Shown here in pieces: positions 28,519 to 37,494 of a stretch of DNA of 64,000 bases (position 1 is its first letter; each line of letters begins with the position of its first letter). Source of the stretch: Acinetobacter sp. ANC 5054 (GTDB taxonomy: Bacteria > Pseudomonadota > Gammaproteobacteria > Pseudomonadales > Moraxellaceae); NCBI RefSeq assembly GCF_002135295.1, contig NZ_NEGG01000012.1, positions 62,001-126,000 on the forward strand, written 5' to 3'. Both the position numbers and the translations under genes were made by a program. The notes beneath the pieces were generated by a model that saw only the letters and a list, made by a program, of their open reading frames with translations, searched no databases and had not been told where the DNA came from.

Positions 28519-31293
28519 TTAGTTATTTTGCATAATTTTATATTTTGAAGCGTCTTTATCTGAAATATGCACACCTATTTGCTCTGGACCATCAGTTTCA
28601 AATCTTTCCGTTCTACCATTAGCATCCGTCTTACCAATTTTTTGCGTACCATCAGATTTGAAAACTACATATTCAATACCTTGTCCTGGCTTGCCAAATT
28701 CATCGACAATTTCAAATGTTAAATAACAAGGTGACGAATTTAATTTAATTGGTGGAACCTCTACCTTTTCCCCTTCCACAAACTTATGCTGCCCCGCTTT
28801 CGCTTCAAACTTTCCACCCGTAGTCGGAAACACGCCCGAACCATTTAGTTTGATTTGCGATCCGCCCGCAGTTAAGTTTATTTCTTTAGGACTGGTAATA
28901 TAAACCGTATCTTCAGTAGAAATAATTTGAATGCCTTTACGTGCAATGAAGTCTGCACCATCACCTTGTGCCTGAATCTCAACCTTCCCCTTACCTGCAA
29001 ATGCTCTCAATCCTTCTTGTGCTGCAAATAAACTGATTTTTTTACCGGCATGACCAATTAAGGATTTTTGCGCGGAAATGTTGATACTCTCTCCCGCAGT
29101 GTGGCTCATCAAACCAACTGCGGAAATGTGTACATCTTCATTACTGCTTAAAGCAATCGAATTGGGTGAAGCCAATACCATGACAGCAGACTTAAATTCC
29201 GCTGCCTTCTTCTCATCTTTTTGACTTAAAACTTCGATAAACGCTTGAAGCCCCTCCAAAACGTCCAGTGGGTCAGTCTGCTGATTCTTGGCGACTTCAC
29301 TTAAAGCCTTAGAGTTCTTTAAGGAACTTTCAATTTGGCTCTTAGCTTCATTTACGTCTAAATGCTCGCCTTTCGCGCCATCTTGTTTATAAGTCGAAAC
29401 CAATAAACCCTGTCCTGCCCGTACTGCACCCCATTGGTCGGTACGTAATTCAAAACCTTCACCACGATCTTCACTTTCAGGCTTGTCTTTCGGATGACTG
29501 AGCTTACCAAGATTCAATTGGCTCGTGCCGTGGCTGCTTTGTAGCTGTGTACTGATTTGCCCTGTTGTATCATCAAAGCGAAGTTGACCAAAGCCCTCAC
29601 CTGCCACTTCTTTTGAACGGATCCCAGCAAGCTTTTTGGTATCTGGTAATTTACCTTTGTTATCAAACTTGGTTGGACTGCGCTGTGCTTCATGGATACG
29701 CCCCACTACAAATGGACGATCAATATTACCGTCAAAGAAATCGACTACAACAATTTCACCGATTCTTGGTAAAAAGCGTGCGCCATAACCTTCACCGGCC
29801 CAAGAGGTCAGTACATCCACCCAAGCCGAGTCGGTATCGTTGTTATTGGCACCTGCCCCACCATCATGTCCATGGTCATCACTACGGGTAAATAGGAATC
29901 GAACTTTGATTCGTCCCCATTCATCGACATGGATTTCCTCACCCGCAGGGCCAACCACTTTGGCGCGCTGTGGATGTGTGGCTGGGCGATGCGCTAAGGG
30001 ATTATATTCAGGAACGGTCGAAATATTACGGCGTTGTAAGGCCAGTGTATTGGCTTGACGCTCATCAACATCACTTTGCTTCACCTGCCACTGACTCTGA
30101 TGAATCAGCTGCGTCACTTGATCAGTTAAATCTTTGGGTAAATTATTTTGGTTATAGAAGGATTTCGATAGGATGAGAAACTCTTGATCAGCGCCACGAT
30201 GTTGATCAATTTCAGGATGTTCATCCAATTTAAACCAATAGCCTACATGGGTATCACGCACTGTCGATTTGGCGATAAATTGCTTGGCTTGAGCAGCATA
30301 ATAATCTGTTAAATTTTGATTAATGCGCTCAACTTGGCTGCTACTTGCTGCAGTTGCCCCATCTTCACCATTCAGGTCTTGCATCCAAGCAGGACTGACA
30401 TGCCAAGCCTGTTCTAGGCTTAAACTTGCATTGTCTTGATTTTGGCTATGGCTATGTTTGGTTTGTACTGCACCACCACCTTCATCTTGCTCTAAAATAT
30501 CGGCCTGCCAACGCTGCACATGCACAGAGGTCGGCTGCAAACGACGCTGACCAATAAAACTGGTCATGCTATCTTTCTTTTCAGTTGCACTGCTGCGGTG
30601 AAAGCGAATATTGCGACGATCTAGAGCCTGATATTGACTATTTTCATCAATCAAACGTAGCTTTTGGGGCTGTAGCGGTGCAGACGAGGATGCAACAAAA
30701 TGCTGAGCTTCATCAACCAACCAATGAATCCCTTCACTGCGCAGTAAACGGCTAATAAAGTCATAATCCGTTTCATTACTTTGCATAATGAAGGGTCGGG
30801 TATCATAGTCTTGTTGCAAGCCGCTCAGATCGAGACTGAGACTTGCCGCAAACAAGGCGCTCTTTTTTTGCCATTCTGTGAAAATAGTCTGCACCACATC
30901 TTTCACAGATTTATTCATAAATACGCGACTATTACGACGCTTATGCCATAACGCGGTAGCATCTTGTAATGTGAGTCGGTACAGCGTTAGCGCACCATCA
31001 CTTTGTCCCTGAAATGCCTCAGTAATGATGCCGCTTAAACGAAATAATTGTCCTGTGTCTGTAACTTGGTCGATCGCCACCTGTGCGCCAATAAACTGTT
31101 TCAGTTCGAGCGTGGCAGAAGTAGACAAACAAATGAGCTGAACATTGAGCCCTTCACTTAAGGCATGTTCCCCATCAATACGTTGTATGAAGACTTGTTC
31201 ATTGAGCGCTGTGTTGGAAAATTGAATGTGCAAAGCACGTTTCTGTGGACTAATGCCCAATTGCTCAAGCGCAGCATAAATATTATTCAACAT
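28519..31293 (-). CDS. vgrG: Type VI secretion spike protein VgrG (DUF2345, C-terminal transthyretin-like domain)
   Basis: Trimeric tip of the T6SS tube, 924 residues. N-terminal gp27-like part (about 1-400, RLSGIITEAFQG, DYDFISRLLRSEGIHWLVDE); gp5-like OB domain with AKVVGPAGEEIHVDEWGRIKVRF and FLPRIGEIVVVDFFDGNIDRP; DUF2345 needle-adjacent region (VLASPNSIALSSNEDVHISA, KEINLTAGGSQIKLNGSGV). After VEVPPIKLN, the last 80 residues form an extension, CYLTFEIVDEFGKPGQGIEYV...GKTDANGRTERF, typical of transthyretin-like cargo-binding domains. The effector candidate follows. No other T6SS structural genes occur here, so this is a satellite vgrG module. Confidence 0.93.
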   Translation of the reverse strand: MLNNIYAALEQLGISPQKRALHIQFSNTALNEQVFIQRIDGEHALSEGLNVQLICLSTSATLELKQFIGAQVAIDQVTDTGQLFRLSGIITEAFQGQSDGALTLYRLTLQDATALWHKRRNSRVFMNKSVKDVVQTIFTEWQKKSALFAASLSLDLSGLQQDYDTRPFIMQSNETDYDFISRLLRSEGIHWLVDEAQHFVASSSAPLQPQKLRLIDENSQYQALDRRNIRFHRSSATEKKDSMTSFIGQRRLQPTSVHVQRWQADILEQDEGGGAVQTKHSHSQNQDNASLSLEQAWHVSPAWMQDLNGEDGATAASSSQVERINQNLTDYYAAQAKQFIAKSTVRDTHVGYWFKLDEHPEIDQHRGADQEFLILSKSFYNQNNLPKDLTDQVTQLIHQSQWQVKQSDVDERQANTLALQRRNISTVPEYNPLAHRPATHPQRAKVVGPAGEEIHVDEWGRIKVRFLFTRSDDHGHDGGAGANNNDTDSAWVDVLTSWAGEGYGARFLPRIGEIVVVDFFDGNIDRPFVVGRIHEAQRSPTKFDNKGKLPDTKKLAGIRSKEVAGEGFGQLRFDDTTGQISTQLQSSHGTSQLNLGKLSHPKDKPESEDRGEGFELRTDQWGAVRAGQGLLVSTYKQDGAKGEHLDVNEAKSQIESSLKNSKALSEVAKNQQTDPLDVLEGLQAFIEVLSQKDEKKAAEFKSAVMVLASPNSIALSSNEDVHISAVGLMSHTAGESINISAQKSLIGHAGKKISLFAAQEGLRAFAGKGKVEIQAQGDGADFIARKGIQIISTEDTVYITSPKEINLTAGGSQIKLNGSGVFPTTGGKFEAKAGQHKFVEGEKVEVPPIKLNSSPCYLTFEIVDEFGKPGQGIEYVVFKSDGTQKIGKTDANGRTERFETDGPEQIGVHISDKDASKYKIMQNN

Positions 31294-31420
31294 AATTATT
31301 ATCGATAATCAGTTTTTTATAAAATGTGCCGAGCATTTAATCAAAATAACTCATATATTCCAAGACCTTCTACAGTTGCTTTGTTTGGTTTTATGTAATC
31401 AAAAACCGATAATTTGGCTA

Positions 31421-31451
31421 AAAAAGACCCATTATGCTCAATGGGTCTTCA
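31421..31451 (-). terminator. Rho-independent terminator after the Sel1-repeat gene
   Basis: AAGACCCATTG / .AATGGGTCTT stem with T-run on the minus strand. It separates the Sel1-repeat gene from vgrG transcriptionally. Confidence 0.8.
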
Positions 31452-31485
31452 TTTATTTAGCGCAGAGTCACGTAATTTTTTACTG

Positions 31486-33303
31486 TTAATTTACATTTAA
31501 AAAAGCATAAATATTTTCTAATTGCTCCTGCGCCTCCACATGCCCTTGCAATGCTGCTTTTTGTAAATACTGCTGCGCAACTTTAAGATCCCGTGTCACG
31601 GAGATACCATGAATATAAAAATAACCTAAACGGCTTGAGGCATCAGCATTCATCAGCTTTGCCGCATTTTGATAGGCATCTAATGCCTGTATTAGATCTT
31701 TTTCTACACCCAAGCCTTGTTCATACATCTGCCCCATGTTGTACATCGCGACAGGATCCCCCTTATGCGCTGCATCAGAAAGGCAACTGAATGCTTCTGC
31801 TAGATCTTGGGGCTGTAATTGGCCTTCTAGGTGAATGATGCCGAGTTGGGTCAGTGCGTCTCGATGTCCGAATTTCACAGCTTTGACTAAGGCGTAGTAA
31901 GCCAATTCGGGATCAGCCTCAACGTCAAAGATCAGATGCTCTGCATAAACACGGTACACATACCAAGCGGCATCTTTAGAACCTTGCTCCATGGCTTTAT
32001 TTAAATAACCCAAACATTTTTCACGGGTCGGTAAAGGGAATTCAGCAAGTGCATACATCCGACCAATCACATAGTTTTGATCGGCGACACAGGTCAACTG
32101 CATATTCAATTCTTCTGATGCAGCTTGAGCTAATAATTGCTGAGCTTTGGCGATATTTTGTGAAATACCAATCCCATGAAAATAGCACAGCGCCAGACCG
32201 ACTTGATTTAAAAATTGGGGGCGAATTTGATGTGCGGTATGCATCAATTCATAGGTTTTTTGTGGATCATCACTCACCAAATATTTTTCTAAATAAAGCG
32301 CTGCAATGATCCCAATTGCCAGCACATCTTGCTCATTTGCAGCTTCCGTTAAAAAGCGAAAACCTAAGGTTTCTTTTTTTTCTAAATACCAACCATGAAA
32401 ATGCGCAATCCCCAACAGCCGATTGGCCACAGCAATTTTATGCTCCCGTGCTTGCTGCAATAAATCGTGATACACACGTTGCCGTTGATCAATATCGATC
32501 TGCCCTTGTAAGACCGCTTGATAATAATCATATAAATACTGCTGATCGCCCAGTAGTAAACCACGTTTTAAATAGGTTAATGCCTGATGCTGATTTTGCG
32601 GGAAGTATTGTCCCTGCTGATACATCTGTTGTAACTGATGCAGTGCAGCTAAATGATCTTGCTGTGCGGCTTCAAGTAGATATTCCAGACCTAAGCTGAT
32701 ATTTGGCTCTGCACGATTTAAATAATGCTGTGCAAGTTGATATTGCGAATTTGCATGACCTTGTTCGGCATTTTTTTTCAATAAATCGAGTTGTTGCTCC
32801 ATTACGTGCATCTGATCTTGTGGGTCGAGCTCAGCCAATCGATATTGTGCATCAAGGTTGCCACGTGCCACAGCATGTCGATACCAATATTGGGCTTTCT
32901 CGATTATTTTTTCACTCGCACCGTACTGACCTTCCGCCATTTGCCCCAACACATAAGCCGCTTCATCACTGCCCAAGGAAAAGGCTTTTTCCAATAAACG
33001 CTGTGCATTTTCAAAACTGACATCACGTCCAAGCCCTTGCAAATGCATTTGTCCCATAGCCAAATAAGCCTCTGGAATTTCATGCTGTTTCGCCATATTT
33101 TGATATAGCTCATAGGCCCGAGCATAATCGGCAGGCACATCTGCCATTAAGCGTTCAGCGTATTTAAGCTGCGCGTCTAATTGCTCTAACCACAAATCAT
33201 GCCCGACTGCCTTGGCCTGATCCCGATGGACAGGATCTGGTCGTTTCCACATCCAAAGTGCAAGTGCGAGTATCCCCAAAATCAGTATCAGTAAAAACCA
33301 CAT
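31486..33303 (-). CDS. Membrane-anchored Sel1-like repeat (TPR-type) protein
   Basis: Protein of 605 residues with one N-terminal membrane anchor (WFLLILILGILALALWMW) and the rest built of Sel1-like repeats, each about 36 residues. Clear copies include PEAYLAMGQMHLQGLGRDVSFENAQ, ALCYFHGIGISQNIAKAQQL, AMYNMGQMYEQGLGVEKDL and SSRLGYFYIHGISVTRDLKVA. Such solenoids mediate protein contacts. A TTG at 33321 is an alternative start, but the ATG at 33303 has GGGG just upstream and begins the anchor directly. It sits upstream of vgrG but has its own terminator. Sel1 proteins are immunity factors of some T6SS lipases; that role here is only a possibility. Confidence 0.82.
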   Translation of the reverse strand: MWFLLILILGILALALWMWKRPDPVHRDQAKAVGHDLWLEQLDAQLKYAERLMADVPADYARAYELYQNMAKQHEIPEAYLAMGQMHLQGLGRDVSFENAQRLLEKAFSLGSDEAAYVLGQMAEGQYGASEKIIEKAQYWYRHAVARGNLDAQYRLAELDPQDQMHVMEQQLDLLKKNAEQGHANSQYQLAQHYLNRAEPNISLGLEYLLEAAQQDHLAALHQLQQMYQQGQYFPQNQHQALTYLKRGLLLGDQQYLYDYYQAVLQGQIDIDQRQRVYHDLLQQAREHKIAVANRLLGIAHFHGWYLEKKETLGFRFLTEAANEQDVLAIGIIAALYLEKYLVSDDPQKTYELMHTAHQIRPQFLNQVGLALCYFHGIGISQNIAKAQQLLAQAASEELNMQLTCVADQNYVIGRMYALAEFPLPTREKCLGYLNKAMEQGSKDAAWYVYRVYAEHLIFDVEADPELAYYALVKAVKFGHRDALTQLGIIHLEGQLQPQDLAEAFSCLSDAAHKGDPVAMYNMGQMYEQGLGVEKDLIQALDAYQNAAKLMNADASSRLGYFYIHGISVTRDLKVAQQYLQKAALQGHVEAQEQLENIYAFLNVN

Positions 33304-33367
33304 ACTAGCCCCAAAATTCAATATTTTTAATTATTCCTTCATTGTGTCTGATTTTAATTGCATATAC

Positions 33368-33395
33368 AAAAAAAGCACCTCTTTCGGTGCTTTAA
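33368..33395 (-). terminator. Rho-independent terminator after tcdA
   Basis: AAAGCACC / GGTGCTTT stem with T-rich tail on the minus strand, about 25 bases past the tcdA stop. Confidence 0.85.
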
Positions 33396-33418
33396 TTTTT
33401 CCTAAAATGCGATAGCTG

Positions 33419-34189
33419 TCATGCTTTTAGCCGTTTAGCATCTAATTTTTTTAATACTTCAGCGACAGCCACCATCGCAAAGCTTGATGTCACGACAACA
33501 GCAGAACCATAACCACCACAGCGTAGCCCAGCACTTGGACAAACATCGGCACTGGAAAATGGATTATCGATAGAATATACGCAGGTAATGCCAAATTTTT
33601 CTTTCGGTTTTTTACAAATACCTTTGCCGCGTAATTGTGTACGCAATTTCGCCAACATCGGGTCTTGTTCAGTCCTGGATAAATCCGCCACACGTATTTT
33701 CAATGGATCGAGTTTACCGCCTGCACCGCCTGAAACGATCAGCGGAATTTTATTGAAACGGCAATGCAACATTAAAGCAAATTTGGCTTTAACATCATCA
33801 ATGCAATCTAAAATCAGGTCCGGCACATTTGCCAACATATCTTTCACATTTTCAGGCGTTAAATAGTCATCGACCAAATTAATTTTGATGCGTGGATTAA
33901 TCGAACGACAACGCTCTGCCATCACTTCAATTTTTTCACAACCTAATGTTGAAGTCATGGCGGGTAATTGACGGTTAATATTAGATGCTGCAACCACATC
34001 CATATCGACCAAGGTCAACTCACCTATACCTGTACGCGCCAAGGCCTCAACCGCCCACGAACCTACGCCACCAATCCCTATCACCATCACATGACTTTTT
34101 TCATAATGACTAAAGCTATCTTCACCATAAATTTTAGCCACACCTGCAAAGCGGCGGTCATATTCATCATCGAGCGGGAGATCAGTCAT
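33419..34189 (-). CDS. tcdA: tRNA threonylcarbamoyladenosine dehydratase
   Basis: ThiF/E1-like ATP-dependent enzyme, 256 residues, converting t6A37 of tRNAs to the cyclic form. The nucleotide-binding motif VMVIGIGGVGSWAVEALARTGIG lies near residue 36-58; DMDVVAASNINRQ follows, then the catalytic-Cys region and a C-terminal segment with CKKPKEKFGITCVYS and DVCPSAGLRCGGYGS. The frame extends to a TTG at 34216, but the ATG at 34189 (MTDLPLDDEYDRRFAG) matches the usual YDRRFGG start. Lies downstream of orn with its own terminator. Confidence 0.9.
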   Translation of the reverse strand: MTDLPLDDEYDRRFAGVAKIYGEDSFSHYEKSHVMVIGIGGVGSWAVEALARTGIGELTLVDMDVVAASNINRQLPAMTSTLGCEKIEVMAERCRSINPRIKINLVDDYLTPENVKDMLANVPDLILDCIDDVKAKFALMLHCRFNKIPLIVSGGAGGKLDPLKIRVADLSRTEQDPMLAKLRTQLRGKGICKKPKEKFGITCVYSIDNPFSSADVCPSAGLRCGGYGSAVVVTSSFAMVAVAEVLKKLDAKRLKA

Positions 34190-34282
34190 GGATTTCGTGT
34201 TCAGCAAAGAGATCAAAGCGGCATTTTAACAAATCTAATAGAAAGATGCTTAATCACATCCTTTAGCGAAAATGGATGAAAT

Positions 34283-34309
34283 AAAAAAGAGGCACGAAGC
34301 CTCTTTTTT
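34283..34309 (-). terminator. Rho-independent terminator after orn
   Basis: AAAAAAGAGGC / GCCTCTTTTTT with a 4-5 base loop, just past the orn stop; symmetrical A/T arms could act in both directions. Confidence 0.88.
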
Positions 34310-34321
34310 ATACACAGCAAA

Positions 34322-34879
34322 TTAGTCTTTATTCATGATAAAGAAATATTCACGATAATATTTCAACTCTGCAATCGAGTCGCGAATATCATCCATCGCC
34401 AAGTGAGAGGCATTTTTCTTTAAGCCGCTCATAATTTCTGGACGCCAGCGTTTCGCTAATTCTTTCACTGAAGACACGTCAAGGTTACGGTAATGAAAAT
34501 ACTGTTCCATTTCTGGCATCAAACGATGTAAAAAGCGACGATCTTGGCAAATCGAGTTACCACACATCGGTGATGATTTTGGCGTCACCCATTTTTTCAG
34601 AAACTCTAAAGTTTGTTGTTCTGCATCTTGTGCCGTCAATTTACTGCGGCGCACACGTTCAATGAGGCCAGATTGACCATGTTGACGAGTATTCCATTCG
34701 TCCATAGCGTTGAGCACGCGGTCAGATTGATGCACCGCAAGCACAGGACCTTCTGCCAGAATATTCAGGTTATCGTCCGTCACAATTGTAGCAACTTCAA
34801 TAATCTGGTCGTTATCTGTATCAAGACCAGTCATTTCAAGGTCAATCCAAATGAGGCGGGTATCAGGTGTGCTGCTCAT
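34322..34879 (-). CDS. orn: Oligoribonuclease
   Basis: DEDDh 3'-5' exoribonuclease, 185 residues, degrading 2-5 base RNA fragments and pGpG, the linear product of cyclic-di-GMP breakdown. Exo I motif [10 protein letters not shown] (D13, E15), Exo II region with [15 protein letters not shown], and a C-terminal [20 protein letters not shown] holding the catalytic His and Asp. Start [15 protein letters not shown] is typical. It is divergent from rsgA, a conserved pairing in gammaproteobacteria. Normal length. Confidence 0.95.
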   Translation of the reverse strand: MSSTPDTRLIWIDLEMTGLDTDNDQIIEVATIVTDDNLNILAEGPVLAVHQSDRVLNAMDEWNTRQHGQSGLIERVRRSKLTAQDAEQQTLEFLKKWVTPKSSPMCGNSICQDRRFLHRLMPEMEQYFHYRNLDVSSVKELAKRWRPEIMSGLKKNASHLAMDDIRDSIAELKYYREYFFIMNKD

Positions 34880-35004
34880 AAATGTGCAATCTTATTAGGC
34901 TGTAAAAATGAACATAGTAGCAAATTTATTGGCGCTGCGCTGTAAATAGACCCCGCTTTCATGCTATTTTTGCCATCTGGTTTTCATGGTTTTTTAGGAT
35001 ATGA

Positions 35005-36063
35005 ATGGCTTTAATTCGTAAGCGTCGCTTGACTGAACAGCAGCAACGCCGCATTCAGAAACAACATAAATCTCGTCAAGAAGAAGTTGATACGTCTGCT
35101 GACTTAGAAGGTTTAGTTGTACAGCATTATGGTCGACAACTTGAAGTACAAGCCCTGTCTACGCCTGAACATCATCCTGAAAAGCCTACAGTTCAAGATG
35201 GCGAACCCGAACCGCATTGGAAACCGATTGAAATCGGCAGTGTTTGGCGCTGTCATACCCGCACCAACCTTGAACTTTTGGTGACAGGTGATCGAGTTAA
35301 ATGGCAAGCCGATCCGATTACCGGTTTAGGTATTATTACCGCCATTCATCCACGCAAATCGTTACTGACTCGCCCTGACCGTTATCACAAAGTTAAACCT
35401 GTGGCTGCCAATGTCAGTTTAATTGTGATTGTTTTTGCACCACTGCCTGAGCCTGCTCCAGGCTTAATTGACCGCTATTTGGTGGCCTGTGCAGATGCAG
35501 ATATTCCTGCACTCTTGGTCATGAATAAATCGGACTTATTAAAAGATAACGATCCTATTCTTAGCTTGTTAGATGAATACCGAAATTTGGGTTATGAAGT
35601 TTTACAAACACAGTCGGATGGCGATTTAACTGAATTATCAAGCCGTCTTTCTAGTGAAACAGTAGCCTTTGTTGGTCAGTCAGGTGTCGGTAAAAGCACC
35701 TTGATTAATGCCATCGTTCCAGAAGCGGCGCAGAAAACCAATATCATTTCTGAAAACTCTGCTCTAGGACAACACACCACTACCTCAACTCGTTTAATCG
35801 CTTTTGGTGAAGGTTCAGCTTTAATTGATTCTCCAGGTATTCGCGAATTTGGGTTGTGGCATTTAGAACTTGAAAAAGTTCAACAAGGTTTTCCTGAAAT
35901 AGAAGCGCATTTGGGCTATTGCCAGTTCCGTAACTGTACGCATAAACATGAAAAGCAATGTGCACTACGTCTTGCTGCTCAAAACGGGGAAATTTTACAG
36001 CGTCGTCTCGATAGTTATTTACGTTTAATTGACGAAATTACTGAAGCGCAGCAAAAAAATTAA
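35005..36063 (+). CDS. rsgA: Ribosome small-subunit-dependent GTPase RsgA
   Basis: Circularly permuted GTPase, 352 residues, that checks late 30S subunit assembly. N-terminal basic region (LIRKRRLTEQQQRRIQKQHK) and OB domain; G4 motif MNKSDLL (about 173-179) precedes G1 GQSGVGKST (about 224-232), the order characteristic of the family; G3 DSPGIREFG follows. A C-terminal zinc site is visible as YCQFRNCTHKHEKQCAL. It lies divergently from orn. Confidence 0.95.
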   Translation: MALIRKRRLTEQQQRRIQKQHKSRQEEVDTSADLEGLVVQHYGRQLEVQALSTPEHHPEKPTVQDGEPEPHWKPIEIGSVWRCHTRTNLELLVTGDRVKWQADPITGLGIITAIHPRKSLLTRPDRYHKVKPVAANVSLIVIVFAPLPEPAPGLIDRYLVACADADIPALLVMNKSDLLKDNDPILSLLDEYRNLGYEVLQTQSDGDLTELSSRLSSETVAFVGQSGVGKSTLINAIVPEAAQKTNIISENSALGQHTTTSTRLIAFGEGSALIDSPGIREFGLWHLELEKVQQGFPEIEAHLGYCQFRNCTHKHEKQCALRLAAQNGEILQRRLDSYLRLIDEITEAQQKN

Positions 36064-36156
36064 TTTTTATTCAACAGTAGCCCTTGAAGGGGTGATTTTG
36101 ATCACCATATTTATGAGCTATACTTTGGGCAATTTTAAATTGTAATTAGGTGAATT

Positions 36157-36564
36157 GTGGAACGTTGGTTCGAGTTTATGGGGAATCACCCCTTCTTATT
36201 TGGAACACTGGCTGTATTAGTCGTGCTGTTCTTTATTCTGGAAGGCCAGCGTAATGGTCGCAAAATTTCACCGCAGTCATTGGGTATTTTGGTTAAAGCT
36301 AAAAATGCACAACTGGTTGACTTACGTGATGCGAAAGATTTTCGTGAAGGTCATATCAGCGGAAGCCGCAATATTCCATATAGCCAACTTACAAAACATG
36401 TTGAAGAGTTAAAAACATCTGACCGCCCAATCGTGTTTATTTGCAACCTTGGCCAAGTGGCAGGTTCTGCACTTCAACAAGTCGGTCATGCCGATGCATA
36501 TCGTCTTGATGGTGGTATTAGTAACTGGAAAGCTCAAGGCTTACCTTTAGTTAAAAGTAAATAA
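36157..36564 (+). CDS. Membrane-anchored rhodanese-like protein (YibN type)
   Basis: Single-domain rhodanese, 135 residues, with an N-terminal membrane helix (FLFGTLAVLVVLFFILEG, about 13-30). The sulfurtransferase domain has LVDLRDAKDFREGHISGSRNIP and the catalytic Cys in FICNLGQVAG (C96), so it may carry persulfide. The start is GTG at 36157 with AGGTG a few bases upstream. It leads the order rhodanese-grxC-secB, a conserved cluster in proteobacteria, with gaps of 22 and 36 bases, probably one operon. Confidence 0.85.
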   Translation: MERWFEFMGNHPFLFGTLAVLVVLFFILEGQRNGRKISPQSLGILVKAKNAQLVDLRDAKDFREGHISGSRNIPYSQLTKHVEELKTSDRPIVFICNLGQVAGSALQQVGHADAYRLDGGISNWKAQGLPLVKSK

Positions 36565-36586
36565 AACAGCGTTTTAGGAGATTAAC

Positions 36587-36841
36587 ATGGCTGAAGTTAC
36601 GATTTATTCAACAACAGTATGTCCTTACTGCGTTCGTGCAAAACAGCTCCTAGAGCGTAAAGGCGTGGCTTATAAAGAAATTAATTTATCCAATGAAGCG
36701 CCTGAAGTACGTGTTGAATTGATGCAACGCACCAACCACCGTACTGTTCCACAAATTTTCATTAATGATCAGTTTATTGGCGGTTTTGACCAACTTTATG
36801 CTTTAGAGCGTGAAGGCAAACTCGACGGCATGCTGTCTTAA
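36587..36841 (+). CDS. grxC: Glutaredoxin 3
   Basis: Cytoplasmic thiol-disulfide oxidoreductase, 84 residues, reduced by glutathione. Dithiol active site CPYC at residues 12-15; TVPQIFI with the cis-proline near 54; GGFDQLYALEREGKLD completes the glutathione site. The ATG follows TTTTAGGAG. It lies between the rhodanese gene and secB. Confidence 0.95.
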   Translation: MAEVTIYSTTVCPYCVRAKQLLERKGVAYKEINLSNEAPEVRVELMQRTNHRTVPQIFINDQFIGGFDQLYALEREGKLDGMLS

Positions 36842-36877
36842 TTTTATAGATCATCACCTCATATTAAGGAATAAACA

Positions 36878-37333
36878 ATGAGTGAAGAACAACAAGCTCA
36901 ACCACAATTGGCATTAGAGCGTATTTATACTAAAGATATTTCTTTCGAAGTACCTGGGGCGCAAGTTTTCACTAAAGAATGGCAACCTGAGTTAAACATC
37001 AACCTTTCATCTTCTGCTGAAAAAGTTGATCCAACACACTTCGAAGTTTCACTCAAAGTTGTTGTTCAAGCAAACAACGCAGGTGACACAGCATTTATTG
37101 TAGACGTAACTCAAGCAGGTATCTTCCTGATTGATAGCGTTGAAGAAGAACGCCTTCCATATATTCTTGGTGCATACTGCCCAAATATCCTGTTCCCATT
37201 CCTTCGTGAAGCGGTGAACGATATGGTTACTAAAGGTAGCTTCCCACAATTGTTGCTTACGCCAATCAACTTCGATGCTGAATTCGAAGCGAACTTACAA
37301 CGTGCGCAAACAGCTGCTGAAGGTCAAGCTTAA
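36878..37333 (+). CDS. secB: Protein-export chaperone SecB
   Basis: Tetrameric cytoplasmic chaperone, 151 residues, keeping precursors unfolded and handing them to SecA. Core features: [21 protein letters not shown], the acidic strand region LKVVVQANN, and [38 protein letters not shown] near the C-terminus, diagnostic for SecB. AAGGAAT precedes the ATG. Ends in a terminator. Confidence 0.96.
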   Translation: MSEEQQAQPQLALERIYTKDISFEVPGAQVFTKEWQPELNINLSSSAEKVDPTHFEVSLKVVVQANNAGDTAFIVDVTQAGIFLIDSVEEERLPYILGAYCPNILFPFLREAVNDMVTKGSFPQLLLTPINFDAEFEANLQRAQTAAEGQA

Positions 37334-37351
37334 TCGCGCGATCTCAGATAT

Positions 37352-37380
37352 AAAAAAGACCGCTTTTAGCGGTCTTTTTT
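37352..37380 (+). terminator. Rho-independent terminator after secB
   Basis: AAAAAAGACCGC / GCGGTCTTTTTT with a 4-5 base loop, about 20 bases past the secB stop. Confidence 0.92.
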
Positions 37381-37390
37381 ATTGCCTTAA

Positions 37391-37490
37391 ATCCCCTCTC
37401 CTATTAGGAGAGGGTCAGGGAGAGGTTTTTTTCAAATACATGATTATTCCCTCACCCTAGCCCTCTCCCAAAGAGAGAGGGAACTTAAAG
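37391..37490 (-). repeat. REP-like palindromic repeat, copy B
   Basis: Two GC-rich palindromes, CCCTCTCCT/AGGAGAGGG (37394-37414) and CCCTCTC/GAGAGGG (37461-37481), linked by CAGGGAGAGGTTTTTTT and CCCTCACCCTAG. Read on the minus strand it parallels copy A after leuS: palindrome, GG.T.GG.TGAGGG, A-run, CCTCTCCC. It fills the gap between the secB terminator and the fabI stop. Confidence 0.7.
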
Positions 37491-37494
37491 AGAA

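Noticed and set aside
28506..28574. Longer effector start overlapping vgrG
   Set aside because: The added residues come from the vgrG 3' end in another frame; the ATG at 28505 directly after vgrG is more credible.
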